From the NCBI GenBank assembly GCA_017860345.1, contig JAFNAV010000017.1, forward strand, positions 1 through 47,488: 47,488 nt of DNA, given 5' to 3'. Under the pieces are notes generated by a model. It had not been told where the DNA came from and did no database searches. It was given only the letters and a program-made list of their open reading frames with translations. Source of the DNA: Bacteroidota bacterium (GTDB lineage Bacteria > Bacteroidota > Bacteroidia > Bacteroidales > Paludibacteraceae). A program made the translations under genes and the position numbers. Shown piece after piece: positions 35,465-44,998 of this stretch; the first letter of the stretch is position 1, and the number at the start of each line of letters is the position of its first letter.

Positions 35465-37573
35465 ATGTATTTAAAAATGAAAAATACGATAAAAACATTA
35501 CTTATTGCATTAAGTGCAATAGGTTTTTATGGATGCCAGAAGGACTTCCTGGATGCCACCGACATTGAGAAGAACCGCATGTTTATGACAACGTTTCGTC
35601 AGCAAGCAAATACTGGTATTAGTGGCGATCCTAAAGCCAGTCAGGTAGTAAACACCAACGATATGTACCTAACATGGTATGGCATTGAAGGAGCTAAAGG
35701 ATACAGACTCCAGATGAAATTACAATCCGGCACTTGGGATGCTCCTATGAAAGATACTATCGTAGGACCTGATGTATTGAAGATGACCATTGAAGACCTT
35801 CAGTACTCAACCAAATTTAACTTCGCCATTCAGGTACTTTCACCAAAAGGAGATGAATATAATTCACTCTGGTACGGATACGGGGATGCCGGTCACGCCG
35901 ATGATCGGTGTGAATATACCATGGGCGATCGGGATAGTATTCCGGACGTTATCAGCATCCTGAATGTTACAAAAACGTCTATGCGTGTTGTTTTCGACTT
36001 AACGGTACCTACGGCTGCAGCTTTGAAACCTGGTAGTGATTTTGAACAGGAGGGTGGTTATTTTTTGATGGATCAAATCAAAGTAGAACCATCCATGACT
36101 AACCCGGGATTAGAAACAAAAATTTTCAACCTGACAGCTGCTGATAAAGCCAGAGGTTATGTAGATGTTGAAGGTTTAACATCAAACGCTGTATATATAA
36201 TTAATGGCCTGAACAACAGAGTTAAGCGTTACTGGGACAGACTTTATAATACGCAGGTAATACGTATGAAAGGTGACCCTGGAGCTCCAGTTCTGATTCC
36301 TCATGTTGTTGATACCGGTGCTGTGGCCATACAAAATAATGCCTCGCGCTTAGATACTATCTTAAATAATTATATGAAAGATAATAATCTGGCAGAAGGG
36401 ACTATATTCAAGCTTGAAGCTGGAAAAACTTATTATCTGGGAAGTGCAGTTTTACTTTCTAAAGGTCTTTCGCTTGTATCTTCTGATCCTAATCAAAGAG
36501 CCATAGTGTTGATGGGGCTTGGATACAATACTAATAATGATGCTAATGCTTTCAACTTCTCATTTGGACGAAATGCTGAATCCGGCGAAATTGGAGGTAT
36601 CAATATCCAGTCAATTATATTTGATGGAATTAACTTCGACGCCCCTTACGCATGGAAATACGTAGCTTTACCATCCGGAAAAACCTCTGGAACAGGAAAT
36701 TACTTCATCAACCAGTATTCTGCAGCTATGCCATTCGTATGCGAATCGTTTGAGGTACGTAACTGCGATTTCAGACGCATGACTCGTGGTTGGGTACGCA
36801 TTCAGGGTCCTAACCGTAAATATATTGAGAAGATAGTGGTGGATAATTGTTTATTCTATGATTGTGGTGTTTACGACAACAACGGGCGAGGCTATCCATA
36901 CTTTGCAGGAGATGGTACAAATGACAAATCCAACATTTTTAACAACGTAACAGTTAAAAACTCAACATTTGTAGATAGTCCGATGGATCATTTCTTCAGC
37001 GAGCCCGCTAACAGAGCATGGCCGGCGTCTACATCATGGAATATTACTCTCGAAAACAATACGTTTATCAACTGGAGTACCAGATCGTCGCCACGATATT
37101 TATTCAACATGCGCTACAACCCTGCAAACAGCCATTTCACAGTTAAAAAGAATTTATTTATTCTGACCAAGGCTACTGGTGATGCCAGATCATTATATAT
37201 GGCCGGTATGGATATCCGAAATTTTAACGGCGTAGTGTTTGACGTAGCTGATAATTATTCTACCAATTTCAGCTTAACCAACAATCAGATATTTACTTCC
37301 AATGGATTCAACAGCACCACGCAAGGCGCAGGCTATCAGGGAGGAGCACTAAATATTGGGGGACTATCGCAAACTCAGGTGAAACTTGGCACTACTCCTA
37401 TTAGCCCAACCGACCTGATGGAAGATCCAAACCCTATTTCGATGACAGGAGCTGATATGCACAAACATAATTTACAGGGATTGTATTTTAAAAACACCAG
37501 TGCTGTTCGCAGTCACGAAATATATACACTTGGTATCGGAGCCCCAAGGTGGCGCGAGAAAGTAACCCCTTAA
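35465..37573 (+). CDS. Surface lipoprotein with FN3-like and DUF4957/DUF5123-like beta-helix domains
   Basis: A probable surface glycan-binding lipoprotein. The start at 35465 (or the ATG at 35477) gives the lipoprotein signal KNTIKTLLIALSAIGFYGC. An upstream in-frame ATG at 35402 overlaps susD and puts unneeded residues before the signal. The N-terminal half looks like two FN3-type modules (YLTWYGIEGAKGYRLQMKL, then MRVVFDLTV and GLTSNAVYIINGLN). The C-terminal half is a right-handed beta-helix of the DUF4957/DUF5123 type (IIFDGINFDAP, FEVRNCDFRRMTRGWVRI, VKNSTFVDSPMDHFF). In position it is the SusE/F-like gene of the PUL. Catalytic activity cannot be excluded, but no lyase motif is evident. 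A strong terminator follows. Confidence 0.82.
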   Translation: MYLKMKNTIKTLLIALSAIGFYGCQKDFLDATDIEKNRMFMTTFRQQANTGISGDPKASQVVNTNDMYLTWYGIEGAKGYRLQMKLQSGTWDAPMKDTIVGPDVLKMTIEDLQYSTKFNFAIQVLSPKGDEYNSLWYGYGDAGHADDRCEYTMGDRDSIPDVISILNVTKTSMRVVFDLTVPTAAALKPGSDFEQEGGYFLMDQIKVEPSMTNPGLETKIFNLTAADKARGYVDVEGLTSNAVYIINGLNNRVKRYWDRLYNTQVIRMKGDPGAPVLIPHVVDTGAVAIQNNASRLDTILNNYMKDNNLAEGTIFKLEAGKTYYLGSAVLLSKGLSLVSSDPNQRAIVLMGLGYNTNNDANAFNFSFGRNAESGEIGGINIQSIIFDGINFDAPYAWKYVALPSGKTSGTGNYFINQYSAAMPFVCESFEVRNCDFRRMTRGWVRIQGPNRKYIEKIVVDNCLFYDCGVYDNNGRGYPYFAGDGTNDKSNIFNNVTVKNSTFVDSPMDHFFSEPANRAWPASTSWNITLENNTFINWSTRSSPRYLFNMRYNPANSHFTVKKNLFILTKATGDARSLYMAGMDIRNFNGVVFDVADNYSTNFSLTNNQIFTSNGFNSTTQGAGYQGGALNIGGLSQTQVKLGTTPISPTDLMEDPNPISMTGADMHKHNLQGLYFKNTSAVRSHEIYTLGIGAPRWREKVTP

Positions 37574-37601
37574 AAATTTTCGCTTGTAACTCGTCAATAA
37601 A

Positions 37602-37649
37602 AATATAGAGGATGGCATTTGAATAACCATCCTCTATATTAATTTTTTT
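37602..37649 (+). terminator. Rho-independent terminator after the susCD operon
   Basis: A perfect 14-bp stem, AATATAGAGGATGG (37602-37615) with CCATCCTCTATATT (37627-37640), an 11-nt loop and a T tract. It separates the transport and binding genes from the enzyme genes. Confidence 0.9.
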
Positions 37650-37805
37650 ATCAATAGATATTGAGTGGTATTTTTAAGATTATACTCAAAACGGTAAAAT
37701 TGTTTTTAAGCAATATCTCACAAATAAAACCATAATTAAACTTTTAAAAAACCAACTCTACTTTATCTCCTGAAGATTGAGATAATGTAGGTTAACAATT
37801 AAAAA

Positions 37806-39440
37806 ATGGACTATATTCGCTCAATTTTGATAGTAGTAATTTCTGCCTTGTCAGTAATATTCCCTGCAAATGCAAAAAAGTACCAGTACGCTCATTTGTA
37901 CAAAAAATTACCTTTTGAGATGCCCAAGGTAGAAAAACCGGTTTTTCCGGACAACATAGTTTCAATAACCGAATGTGGCGGCATAGGCGATGGGATAACA
38001 CTCAACACAAAAGCTTTTGAAAATGCCATGGAAAAACTTTCCAACAAAGGTGGTGGAACTTTGCTTGTACCTTTCGGTGTTTGGTATACGGGTCCCATTG
38101 TTTTCAAGGGCAATATCAATCTTCATCTCGAGAAAGGAGCTTTAATTCTTTTTACAACCGACTTTGATGCTTATCCCTTAATCAAAACATCATTTGAAGG
38201 ACTCGAGACCCGTCGTTGTCAGTCGCCAATTTCAGCCCGTAATCTTACGAATATTGCCATCACAGGCGAAGGTGCCATCAATGGCTCAGGGCAGGTATGG
38301 CGTCCATTAAAAAAAGCCAAGGTCACAGAAGCTCATTGGAATTCTGTTGTAAAATCAGGCGGTCTGCTCAAAAATCCGGATTACTGGTTTCCGAACGAAA
38401 AATCGTTGAAAGGCGAGAGACTGAGTGAACAAAATCTGAACGTCCCGCGCGAAGAACTAACTGATGCTCAATGGGATTCAATAAAAGATTTTCTTCGTCC
38501 GGTAATGGTTAGCTTTATCGAATGTAAAAATGTACTGCTCGAAGGCGTATTGTTTGAAAACTCCCCAAGCTGGAATATACATCCCTTATTATGCGAAAAT
38601 ATTGTTATCGACAATGTCTTCATACGCAATCCTGCTTTTGCTCAAAATGGCGATGGCCTTGATTTGGAATCATGTAAAAATGCCATTATCATTAACTCCA
38701 CATTAGATGTAGGCGATGATGCCATTTGCCTAAAATCCGGCAAGGATGAATATGGACGTAAACGGGGGAAACCCACAGAAAATGTAATTGTTGATAACTG
38801 CAACGTTTTCAAAGGCCATGGAGGCTTTGTGGTAGGAAGCGAAATGTCGGGAGGAGTACGAAATATATCAGTCTCAAACTGCAAATTTATGGGTACCGAT
38901 GTAGGATTGCGTTTCAAAAGCACACGAGGTCGCGGTGGAATTGTTGAAAACATCTACATCAATAATATCAGTATGTTCGACATTGTTACGGATTCATTTC
39001 TCTTCGATCTTTATTACGGCGGTAAATCGGCCAGCGAATCTCTCGAAGATGGTGACGAACAAAATCAGACTACCGACAACAGCCTGTCAGCAAACGAAAC
39101 AACGCCTGTATTCAGAAATATCTATGTAAAAAATATTGTTTCGCGCAATGCACGCAGAGCCATGTTTTTTAACGGATTACCTGAAATGAACATTACTAAC
39201 ATTCATGTAGAGAATGCTCAGATTTCCTCATTACTCGGAGCCGAACTTTCAGAATCAGATGGAATTATTCTTAAAAATATACATATTGTTCCGAAGCAGG
39301 GAGCTGCTTTAATTCTGAACAATGTGAAAAATCTGAAAGCTCAAAATCTCACTTATCCAACTCATATAGCTTTACCCATCAATATCAAAGGAAAGGACAC
39401 AAAGAACATCGATATAAAAGAACAATTATCTATAAAATAA
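37806..39440 (+). CDS. Polygalacturonase (GH28)
   Basis: An inverting pectinase that hydrolyses alpha-1,4-galacturonosyl bonds. A signal peptide (residues 1-23, ending PANA) shows export to the periplasm or surface. The right-handed beta-helix carries all GH28 motifs: D283 in [11 protein letters not shown]304-D305 in [12 protein letters not shown]338 in [12 protein letters not shown], and R369-F-K371. The length is 544 residues. The 160-225 insertion ([23 protein letters not shown]) is typical of Bacteroidetes exo-acting or rhamnogalacturonan-related GH28 enzymes, so exact specificity is open. It is the first enzyme gene downstream of the susCD terminator. Confidence 0.93.
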   Translation: MDYIRSILIVVISALSVIFPANAKKYQYAHLYKKLPFEMPKVEKPVFPDNIVSITECGGIGDGITLNTKAFENAMEKLSNKGGGTLLVPFGVWYTGPIVFKGNINLHLEKGALILFTTDFDAYPLIKTSFEGLETRRCQSPISARNLTNIAITGEGAINGSGQVWRPLKKAKVTEAHWNSVVKSGGLLKNPDYWFPNEKSLKGERLSEQNLNVPREELTDAQWDSIKDFLRPVMVSFIECKNVLLEGVLFENSPSWNIHPLLCENIVIDNVFIRNPAFAQNGDGLDLESCKNAIIINSTLDVGDDAICLKSGKDEYGRKRGKPTENVIVDNCNVFKGHGGFVVGSEMSGGVRNISVSNCKFMGTDVGLRFKSTRGRGGIVENIYINNISMFDIVTDSFLFDLYYGGKSASESLEDGDEQNQTTDNSLSANETTPVFRNIYVKNIVSRNARRAMFFNGLPEMNITNIHVENAQISSLLGAELSESDGIILKNIHIVPKQGAALILNNVKNLKAQNLTYPTHIALPINIKGKDTKNIDIKEQLSIK

Positions 39441-39620
39441 GAAAACTGTATCCGGTATGGTTATCTAAGTTTTACCAGCAGGAATCCTAAAATAAACAAA
39501 AAACAACTATTACAGAAAATCCTCTGTTACGGCAAGTGAATGCTTTCTAACAGGAATATATAAATTTTCAACTATTTAAGTTTATGTATAACTATCTGTC
39601 AATCTATTGAATTTATCAAA

Positions 39621-40532
39621 ATGAAAAAACTGCTTTTTGTTCTATCTATATTCATTTCCATATTGCTCACAACTGCCAAGGCATCCAAAGCTGATTATGT
39701 GGTAGCACAGGATGGTAGCGGCAACTTTACAAAAATTCAGGAGGCCATTAATGCTGTACAACCAAATCAGGCACACCGAACTGTGATATTCATTAAAAAC
39801 GGGTTATATAACACCGAAAAGATACTCATTCCTGAAGATAAAAAGAATATCACGTTGGTAGGTGAAAGTCGCGAAAACACAATTATAAGCTACCACATAT
39901 TCGACTGTAAAGGCGGTAACAACAATAAATGTCCGGCCGACGATGCCGCCAGATGGAGCGGTTTGACTATCCGTACTTCGGCTACTATCAGTATTTACGG
40001 CAATGGTTTCAGGGCTGAGAATATTACGTTTCGGAACACAGCCGGTGCGGTAGGACAAGCGCTGGCAATAACTATTTGTTCGGATAAAAATGTATTTGAG
40101 AATTGCGCATTTTTGGGTTATCAGGACACCATTTATCTGTGGACAGCGGGCAAACGCAGTTATTTCTACAATTGTCTGATACTTGGTAGAACCGATTATA
40201 TTTATGGTGCAGGCATTGCATTTTTCGATAAATGCGAAATTCGCAGCTTTGGAGGCGGATGGATAACAGCGCCTTCCACACCCAAAGAACAAGCGTACGG
40301 CTATGTATTTTACAAATGCAAACTTACTTTTGCTAAAAATAGTCCTCGCCCTAAAGACGATTCTCAAACGGTAGCCTTGGGTCGTCCGTGGCATAATTTC
40401 CCCAAAGTAGCGTGGATTCAGTGCGATATGTGTGCTGAAATTGACCCTCAGGGATGGCCAACTACATGGAGAATGGACTATGCCGATACAAGTAGCGATT
40501 TACATCTGTACGAATATAAAAAACACCGGTAA
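39621..40532 (+). CDS. Pectinesterase (CE8), C-terminus altered by a frameshift
   Basis: A pectin methylesterase that removes methyl groups from galacturonan. A signal peptide (about 1-21) precedes a beta-helix with the CE8 active site intact: Q146 in GQALAI, Q168 and D169 in LGYQDTIY, D192 in GRTDYIYG, R255 in ALGRPW. The frame ends early at TAA 40530, after the A6 run at 40518-40523. Removing one A would continue as YKNTGKGADMSGRSKWIG to a stop at 40656, giving about 344 residues, the normal family length. As read, it makes 303 residues and lacks about 40 C-terminal residues. The enzyme may still work because all catalytic residues lie upstream. Confidence 0.88.
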   Translation: MKKLLFVLSIFISILLTTAKASKADYVVAQDGSGNFTKIQEAINAVQPNQAHRTVIFIKNGLYNTEKILIPEDKKNITLVGESRENTIISYHIFDCKGGNNNKCPADDAARWSGLTIRTSATISIYGNGFRAENITFRNTAGAVGQALAITICSDKNVFENCAFLGYQDTIYLWTAGKRSYFYNCLILGRTDYIYGAGIAFFDKCEIRSFGGGWITAPSTPKEQAYGYVFYKCKLTFAKNSPRPKDDSQTVALGRPWHNFPKVAWIQCDMCAEIDPQGWPTTWRMDYADTSSDLHLYEYKKHR

Positions 40533-40656
40533 AGGCGCAGATATGAGTGGACGATCAAAATGGATTGGTTTAAAATCGATCAGTGCAAAAGAAGTAAAAA
40601 AATATTCTCTCAAAAATGTTTTTGATGCTCCTGAGAAATGGAATCCAAAAAAATAA
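40519..40656 (+). pseudogene. Out-of-frame C-terminal tail of the CE8 pectinesterase
   Basis: In the +1 frame after the A6 run, 45 codons continue the pectinesterase (KNTGKGADMSGRSKW, then KEVKKYSLKNVFDAPEKWNPKK) to TAA 40654-40656. The tail looks like normal CE8 C-terminus and has no plausible start of its own. It shows that the split is a recent one-base change or a sequencing error. Confidence 0.8.
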
Positions 40657-40873
40657 AAACATATCTGCTACAAGTATCTTCCTTGCATAACAGCCCGTGG
40701 TTTTTGTTGGCGGCTCTATCTGTGGTCTAAACATGTAAAAAATCATTTTCTGATGTTATTAGATTGATTTTTTCAAATAAGTTTTCATAAATTGCAACTA
40801 AAATACTTCGTACAGCCGTTACAGAAAAAGAAAACATCACGTCTACTTTATAATTACTCTTTAAATAAATCTC

Positions 40874-43261
40874 ATGAAACAAAACATCAGAAATTTAATT
40901 CTCATCTCAGTGTGTGTTTTATTAATATCGGCCAACAACCGCCCTGTACATATTTTCATGGCTGGCGATAGTACAATGGCAGATAAACCCTATTATAAAA
41001 ATGTAACCGACTCTACCACCGGCAATATAAGTTCCGAAAAATTTCTTGAACGTGGCTGGGGCATGATGTTGCCTGAGTTTTTTACCGATCGGGTTATTGT
41101 TCGCAATTTTGCTCAAAATGGTCGCAGCACACGCCGTTTTATCGAAGAGGGTTGGTGGGATAAGCTCATCAGGGAAGTGCAGAAGGGCGACTATGTAGTG
41201 ATTCAGTTTGCTCACAACGATGGAGCCAAAGATAAACCCGACCGCTATACCACTCCCGAAGATTACCGTAAGAATCTTATACGGTTTATCGACGAAGTAA
41301 AAGCCAAAGGTGCAAATCCTATCATCTGCACTTCGGTAATGCGACGTAAATTTGATAAGGCCGGTAAACTAATTGATACTCATGGCGAATATCCTGCTAT
41401 TTCGCGACAGGTAGCTAAAGATAAAAACGTACCGCTTATAGATATGCAACAGCAAACGACCGCATGGCTCGAAGCCGAAGGTATCGAAAAATCGAAACTT
41501 TATTTTCATAAATATCCGGCTGGTGTAAGCAAGCTTTATCCTAAAGGATTGGATGACAACACCCATTTCAACGAAAACGGAGCCCGTATAGCTGCCGGTT
41601 TTTTCGTTGATGGACTGAAAGAGCAAAAAATCAACACATTAACCAAAGAACTAAAAGAAAACATTAAACCTTACGTATCGCAGGTTTGGGTTAGCGACTT
41701 AGGTAATGGGAAGTACAAGAACCCAATCATTTATGCCGACTATTCCGACCCCGATGTTTGCCGCGTGGGCGATGACTATTATATGGTCGCCTCCTCCTTT
41801 GCCAACGATCCCGGTTTGCCCATATTACATTCTAAAGATTTGGTGAACTGGACTATCGTATCGTATGCCATTTATAATATGGAGCCACGCGAGCGTTTCA
41901 GCACGATGCAGCACGGAAACGGCGTTTGGGCACCTGCAATTCGCTATCACAACAACGAGTTTTATATTTATTTTGGCGATCCCGATGCCGGAATTTATAT
42001 GACAAAAGCCCCGAAAGTAACTGATAAGTGGTCGCCATTAATTTTGGTAAAAGCCGGCAAAGGCTTGATTGATGCTTGTCCGTTTTGGGACGAAGATGGT
42101 CGTGCCTACGTGGCGCACGGATACGCCGGTAGTCGTGCCGGAATGAAAAGCGTACTGGGTATGTTTGAGATGACTCCTGATGGAACAAAAGCTATAACCG
42201 AAAGCCGTTTAGTTTTCGATGGACACCCTGTTCACACCACGGTGGAAGGAGCTAAAATGTACAAACGCAACGGTTATTACTACATATTTGCTCCGGCAGG
42301 AGGCGTAAAATCCGGATGGCAGTTGGCCATGCGCTCAAAAAACGTGTATGGCCCCTACGAAGAAAAAATAGTTTTGGCTCAGGGCAAGTCCGAGATTAAC
42401 GGCCCTCATCAGGGTGCGTGGATAGACACCCCCGATGGAAAAGAAGACTGGTTTATCCATTTTCAGGATGTATATGCCTACGGAAGAGTAGTTCACCTGA
42501 ATCCTATGAAATGGGTGAATGACTGGCCTGTAATGGGCGAAGACAAAGATGGTGATGGCTGTGGAACCCCTGTTACAACCTACAAAAAACCTCAGGTTGG
42601 CAAAACTTACCCCATAGCCACTCCGGTAGAAAGCGATGAATTTGACGGTAATGAGCTTGGTCTTCAGTGGCAATGGCAAGCCAACAGTTATCCGCTGTGG
42701 TATTATCCGGCTGGACACAAAGGCTATCTGCGACTTTTTGCATGGGAAACCATTGGCAGCGCTAAAAACCTCTGGGATGCTCCCGCCCTGCTTTTACAAA
42801 AATTTCCTGCACCAGATTTTAAGGCCACTACCAAACTCACGTTTCATCCATACAAAAAAGGCGAAAGAGCAGGTCTGGTGGTTATGGGCGTAGATTATGC
42901 AACACTTTCGGTAGAAGATACAGACAACGGGCTTGTGCTTAACTATACCACTTGTAAAAATGCCCCCAACCAAACGCCTGAAACCGTACAGGCATCTATC
43001 CCGTTGAAGGACAGCACCATTTACCTTCGCGTAGAACTAAAACAAACCAAGGCATTAAACAAGGAAAATATACTGCAACCCAAAGCCAACTGCACATTCA
43101 GTTACAGTACTGACGGAAAGAAGTTTATACCATTTGATGCCGGTTTTGCTGCATGGGAAGGAAAATGGATAGGCGCCAAAGTAGGTATCTTCTGCCAAAG
43201 GCCTAAGCCGCTAAATGATTCCGGTTACGCCGACTTCGACTGGTTTCGCATTGAAAAATAA
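40874..43261 (+). CDS. Two-domain CE12 acetylesterase-GH43 glycosidase
   Basis: A secreted two-enzyme fusion of 795 residues. After a signal peptide (about 1-20), residues 22-250 form an SGNH/CE12 rhamnogalacturonan acetylesterase with S33 in GDST, N82 in QNG, N115 in HND and the D228-H231 pair in DDNTHF. Residues 280-590 form a GH43 five-bladed propeller with D292 (YSDPDVCRVG), D400 (LIDACPFWD) and E458 (TTVEGAKM), the usual base, pKa modulator and acid. The C-terminal 200 residues are a GH43-associated beta-sandwich (DEFDGNELGLQWQW onward). It would deacetylate pectin and release arabinose- or xylose-type residues, but exact GH43 specificity is not readable. It closes the enzyme set of the PUL. 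Confidence 0.9.
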   Translation: MKQNIRNLILISVCVLLISANNRPVHIFMAGDSTMADKPYYKNVTDSTTGNISSEKFLERGWGMMLPEFFTDRVIVRNFAQNGRSTRRFIEEGWWDKLIREVQKGDYVVIQFAHNDGAKDKPDRYTTPEDYRKNLIRFIDEVKAKGANPIICTSVMRRKFDKAGKLIDTHGEYPAISRQVAKDKNVPLIDMQQQTTAWLEAEGIEKSKLYFHKYPAGVSKLYPKGLDDNTHFNENGARIAAGFFVDGLKEQKINTLTKELKENIKPYVSQVWVSDLGNGKYKNPIIYADYSDPDVCRVGDDYYMVASSFANDPGLPILHSKDLVNWTIVSYAIYNMEPRERFSTMQHGNGVWAPAIRYHNNEFYIYFGDPDAGIYMTKAPKVTDKWSPLILVKAGKGLIDACPFWDEDGRAYVAHGYAGSRAGMKSVLGMFEMTPDGTKAITESRLVFDGHPVHTTVEGAKMYKRNGYYYIFAPAGGVKSGWQLAMRSKNVYGPYEEKIVLAQGKSEINGPHQGAWIDTPDGKEDWFIHFQDVYAYGRVVHLNPMKWVNDWPVMGEDKDGDGCGTPVTTYKKPQVGKTYPIATPVESDEFDGNELGLQWQWQANSYPLWYYPAGHKGYLRLFAWETIGSAKNLWDAPALLLQKFPAPDFKATTKLTFHPYKKGERAGLVVMGVDYATLSVEDTDNGLVLNYTTCKNAPNQTPETVQASIPLKDSTIYLRVELKQTKALNKENILQPKANCTFSYSTDGKKFIPFDAGFAAWEGKWIGAKVGIFCQRPKPLNDSGYADFDWFRIEK

Positions 43262-43355
43262 TTTTCAATAGCGTTAAACTTTACAGCAACTTTTGTTGTT
43301 AGTACTTACAAAATGAATACTAATAATTAATTATACAAACAAAAAAAGAAAAGTT

Positions 43356-43535
43356 ATGGCAGAAGATCCTGTAATATGTACATGTCTTGACATGTGTAAA
43401 AGTGAAATAGTAGCAGCAATTCGTGAAAAAGGCCTTAAAACGGTTGAAGAAGTAGGCGACGAAATAGAAGCCGGCGCAGTTTGCGGAAGTTGCATTGATG
43501 ACATTCAGGCAATTCTTGATGAAGAAAATCAATAA
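43356..43535 (+). CDS. BFD-like [2Fe-2S]-binding protein (59 aa)
   Basis: A short intact ORF. Four cysteines, C8 and C10 (VICTCLDM) with C43 and C46 (GAVCGSCIDD), have the C-x-C ... C-x-x-C spacing of the bacterioferritin-associated ferredoxin (Fer2_BFD) fold, including the helix EIVAAIREKGLKTVEEVGDEIEAG. Stand-alone BFD proteins shuttle electrons for iron release or occur as modules of nitrite reductases and NifU. The redox partner is not in the window. The start ATG is clear, and a strong terminator follows at once. The gene seems unrelated to the PUL. Confidence 0.85.
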   Translation: MAEDPVICTCLDMCKSEIVAAIREKGLKTVEEVGDEIEAGAVCGSCIDDIQAILDEENQ

Positions 43536-43542
43536 ACAGCCA

Positions 43543-43577
43543 AGAGGATGACCTACCACAGTCATCCTCTTTTTTTT
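43543..43577 (+). terminator. Rho-independent terminator after the BFD gene
   Basis: AGAGGATGAC (43543-43552) pairs perfectly with GTCATCCTCT (43561-43570), an 8-nt loop, then eight T residues. Confidence 0.92.
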
Positions 43578-44998
43578 GTCATTATTTCAATCACCGTTAT
43601 AATTTTTGCTCATACACAAAATCCCATCCTTCCGAAATTTCAGCTGGCTTATTCTATAAATTAAATTCACAAAGGCAGCAAAATTCATTTTTTATTCAGC
43701 AATCATGAGTTGTCTATTATTTTTGTCAGAATAATTTGTTCAACTTTATTTGTTTTCTCTTCGCAGTCATATATTCCATCCTATTTCAGCCCTTTATAGC
43801 CATAACGCACTTATAATTAGTCAGATTTAATGTATATTCAAACTATACAATCAATCCTGTTTAGATTAATTAAATTTCCATTAAAAAATTACATAGCGTA
43901 AACCTCAATATTGTGTAATTAGGGTTTGTACTATTTAGTTTTAAATAAAAAAAATATAAATTACAATTCTGTTTATGATAAAAATCTTGAATTAACAAAA
44001 ATATTACTACAAAAACCCCTGCGAATTATACAAATAATTACTACTTTAAGAGATTTAAGCACCAACAACAAATATTAAAATAAATTAAATTATGTTTTTG
44101 TTTTTTAAAATAACCAAATATTGTTATAATTCTTCATTTGTAAAAAACACAAATACAAAAACAAGTTTACATTATAAAAATTTATATATATACATTTTCA
44201 ACACTAAAAATCAATAAAAACATCATATAAATAAAGTTTAGAGGAGTTTATTGTCATATTTTAGTTAATTACAATAAAATGATATATATTTTCTACTTTA
44301 TGCCCTTACTGAAAAAACTAACAAATAATTTCTATTTTCCTGTCGTAAAGTTGTAGTATTTTAAATTACAAAACAACGACACAAGCCTATCTCTCGCAGG
44401 TTTAGTTACTTTGCGAAAAACACTAAATAATTATTTGTTTATTAGTCAATTATAAAATACAAACAAAAGAGTTTATTTGTCCTCCATTCAATTTCGTAAA
44501 TCTCCTCATTTCACGGGCATCTTTATTTACAAAAATCATTAATTTTCTTAAATATCATATTATCTGCAAAAAAAGCCCATCATATTTCTCATAACCCAAT
44601 AGTTGTGAGCAGGTTTTTGTTTGTATAATAAATTTGTAAGCATTACACCAACCCAAAAACTGGCCTAAAACGACAATCAAATAACATCTATTTGAACTGA
44701 ATATACTGACAAGCCAATCTTAGTATATCAAATTTCAAAAAATCGAACAAACTCATAACGTAAAAATAGGGTTGCGTTTTTATTCCTTTTTTCGCAAAGC
44801 TCTCTGCACATAAAGTCAACATTCAATATGTCGTATCTGTGTAGCAAAAACTACAACACGTAGATACAATATATTACAAAAAACGGCAAAAAAAATCATC
44901 AGGTACATCTGGGTATATTTGTCACGAAGAGGTCTAAGGAAAAACTGTTCAAAAAAAATCAACAATTATTCAATAACAATTTTTAGAAACTAAAAAGT
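43578..44998. other. 1.4-kb AT-rich gene-free region before the DUF4347 gene
   Basis: No ORF with coding character, tRNA, tandem repeat or CRISPR was seen. It is clearly richer in A+T than its neighbours. Towards the end, TATATTTG (44914-44921) is a possible -7 box for the DUF4347 gene, without a matching -33 box. Confidence 0.6.
44914..44921 (+). promoter_or_regulatory. -7 box upstream of the DUF4347 gene
   Basis: TATATTTG fits TAnnTTTG, 77 bp before the ATG at 44999. No -33 TTG at the correct spacing. Confidence 0.4.

Noticed and set aside
40515-40535. Programmed -1 frameshift at the A6-C run of the CE8 gene
   Set aside because: The tail needs a +1 (or -2) shift, and the AAAAAAC heptamer is not in the correct phase for -1 slippage. 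A one-base indel or sequencing error is simpler.
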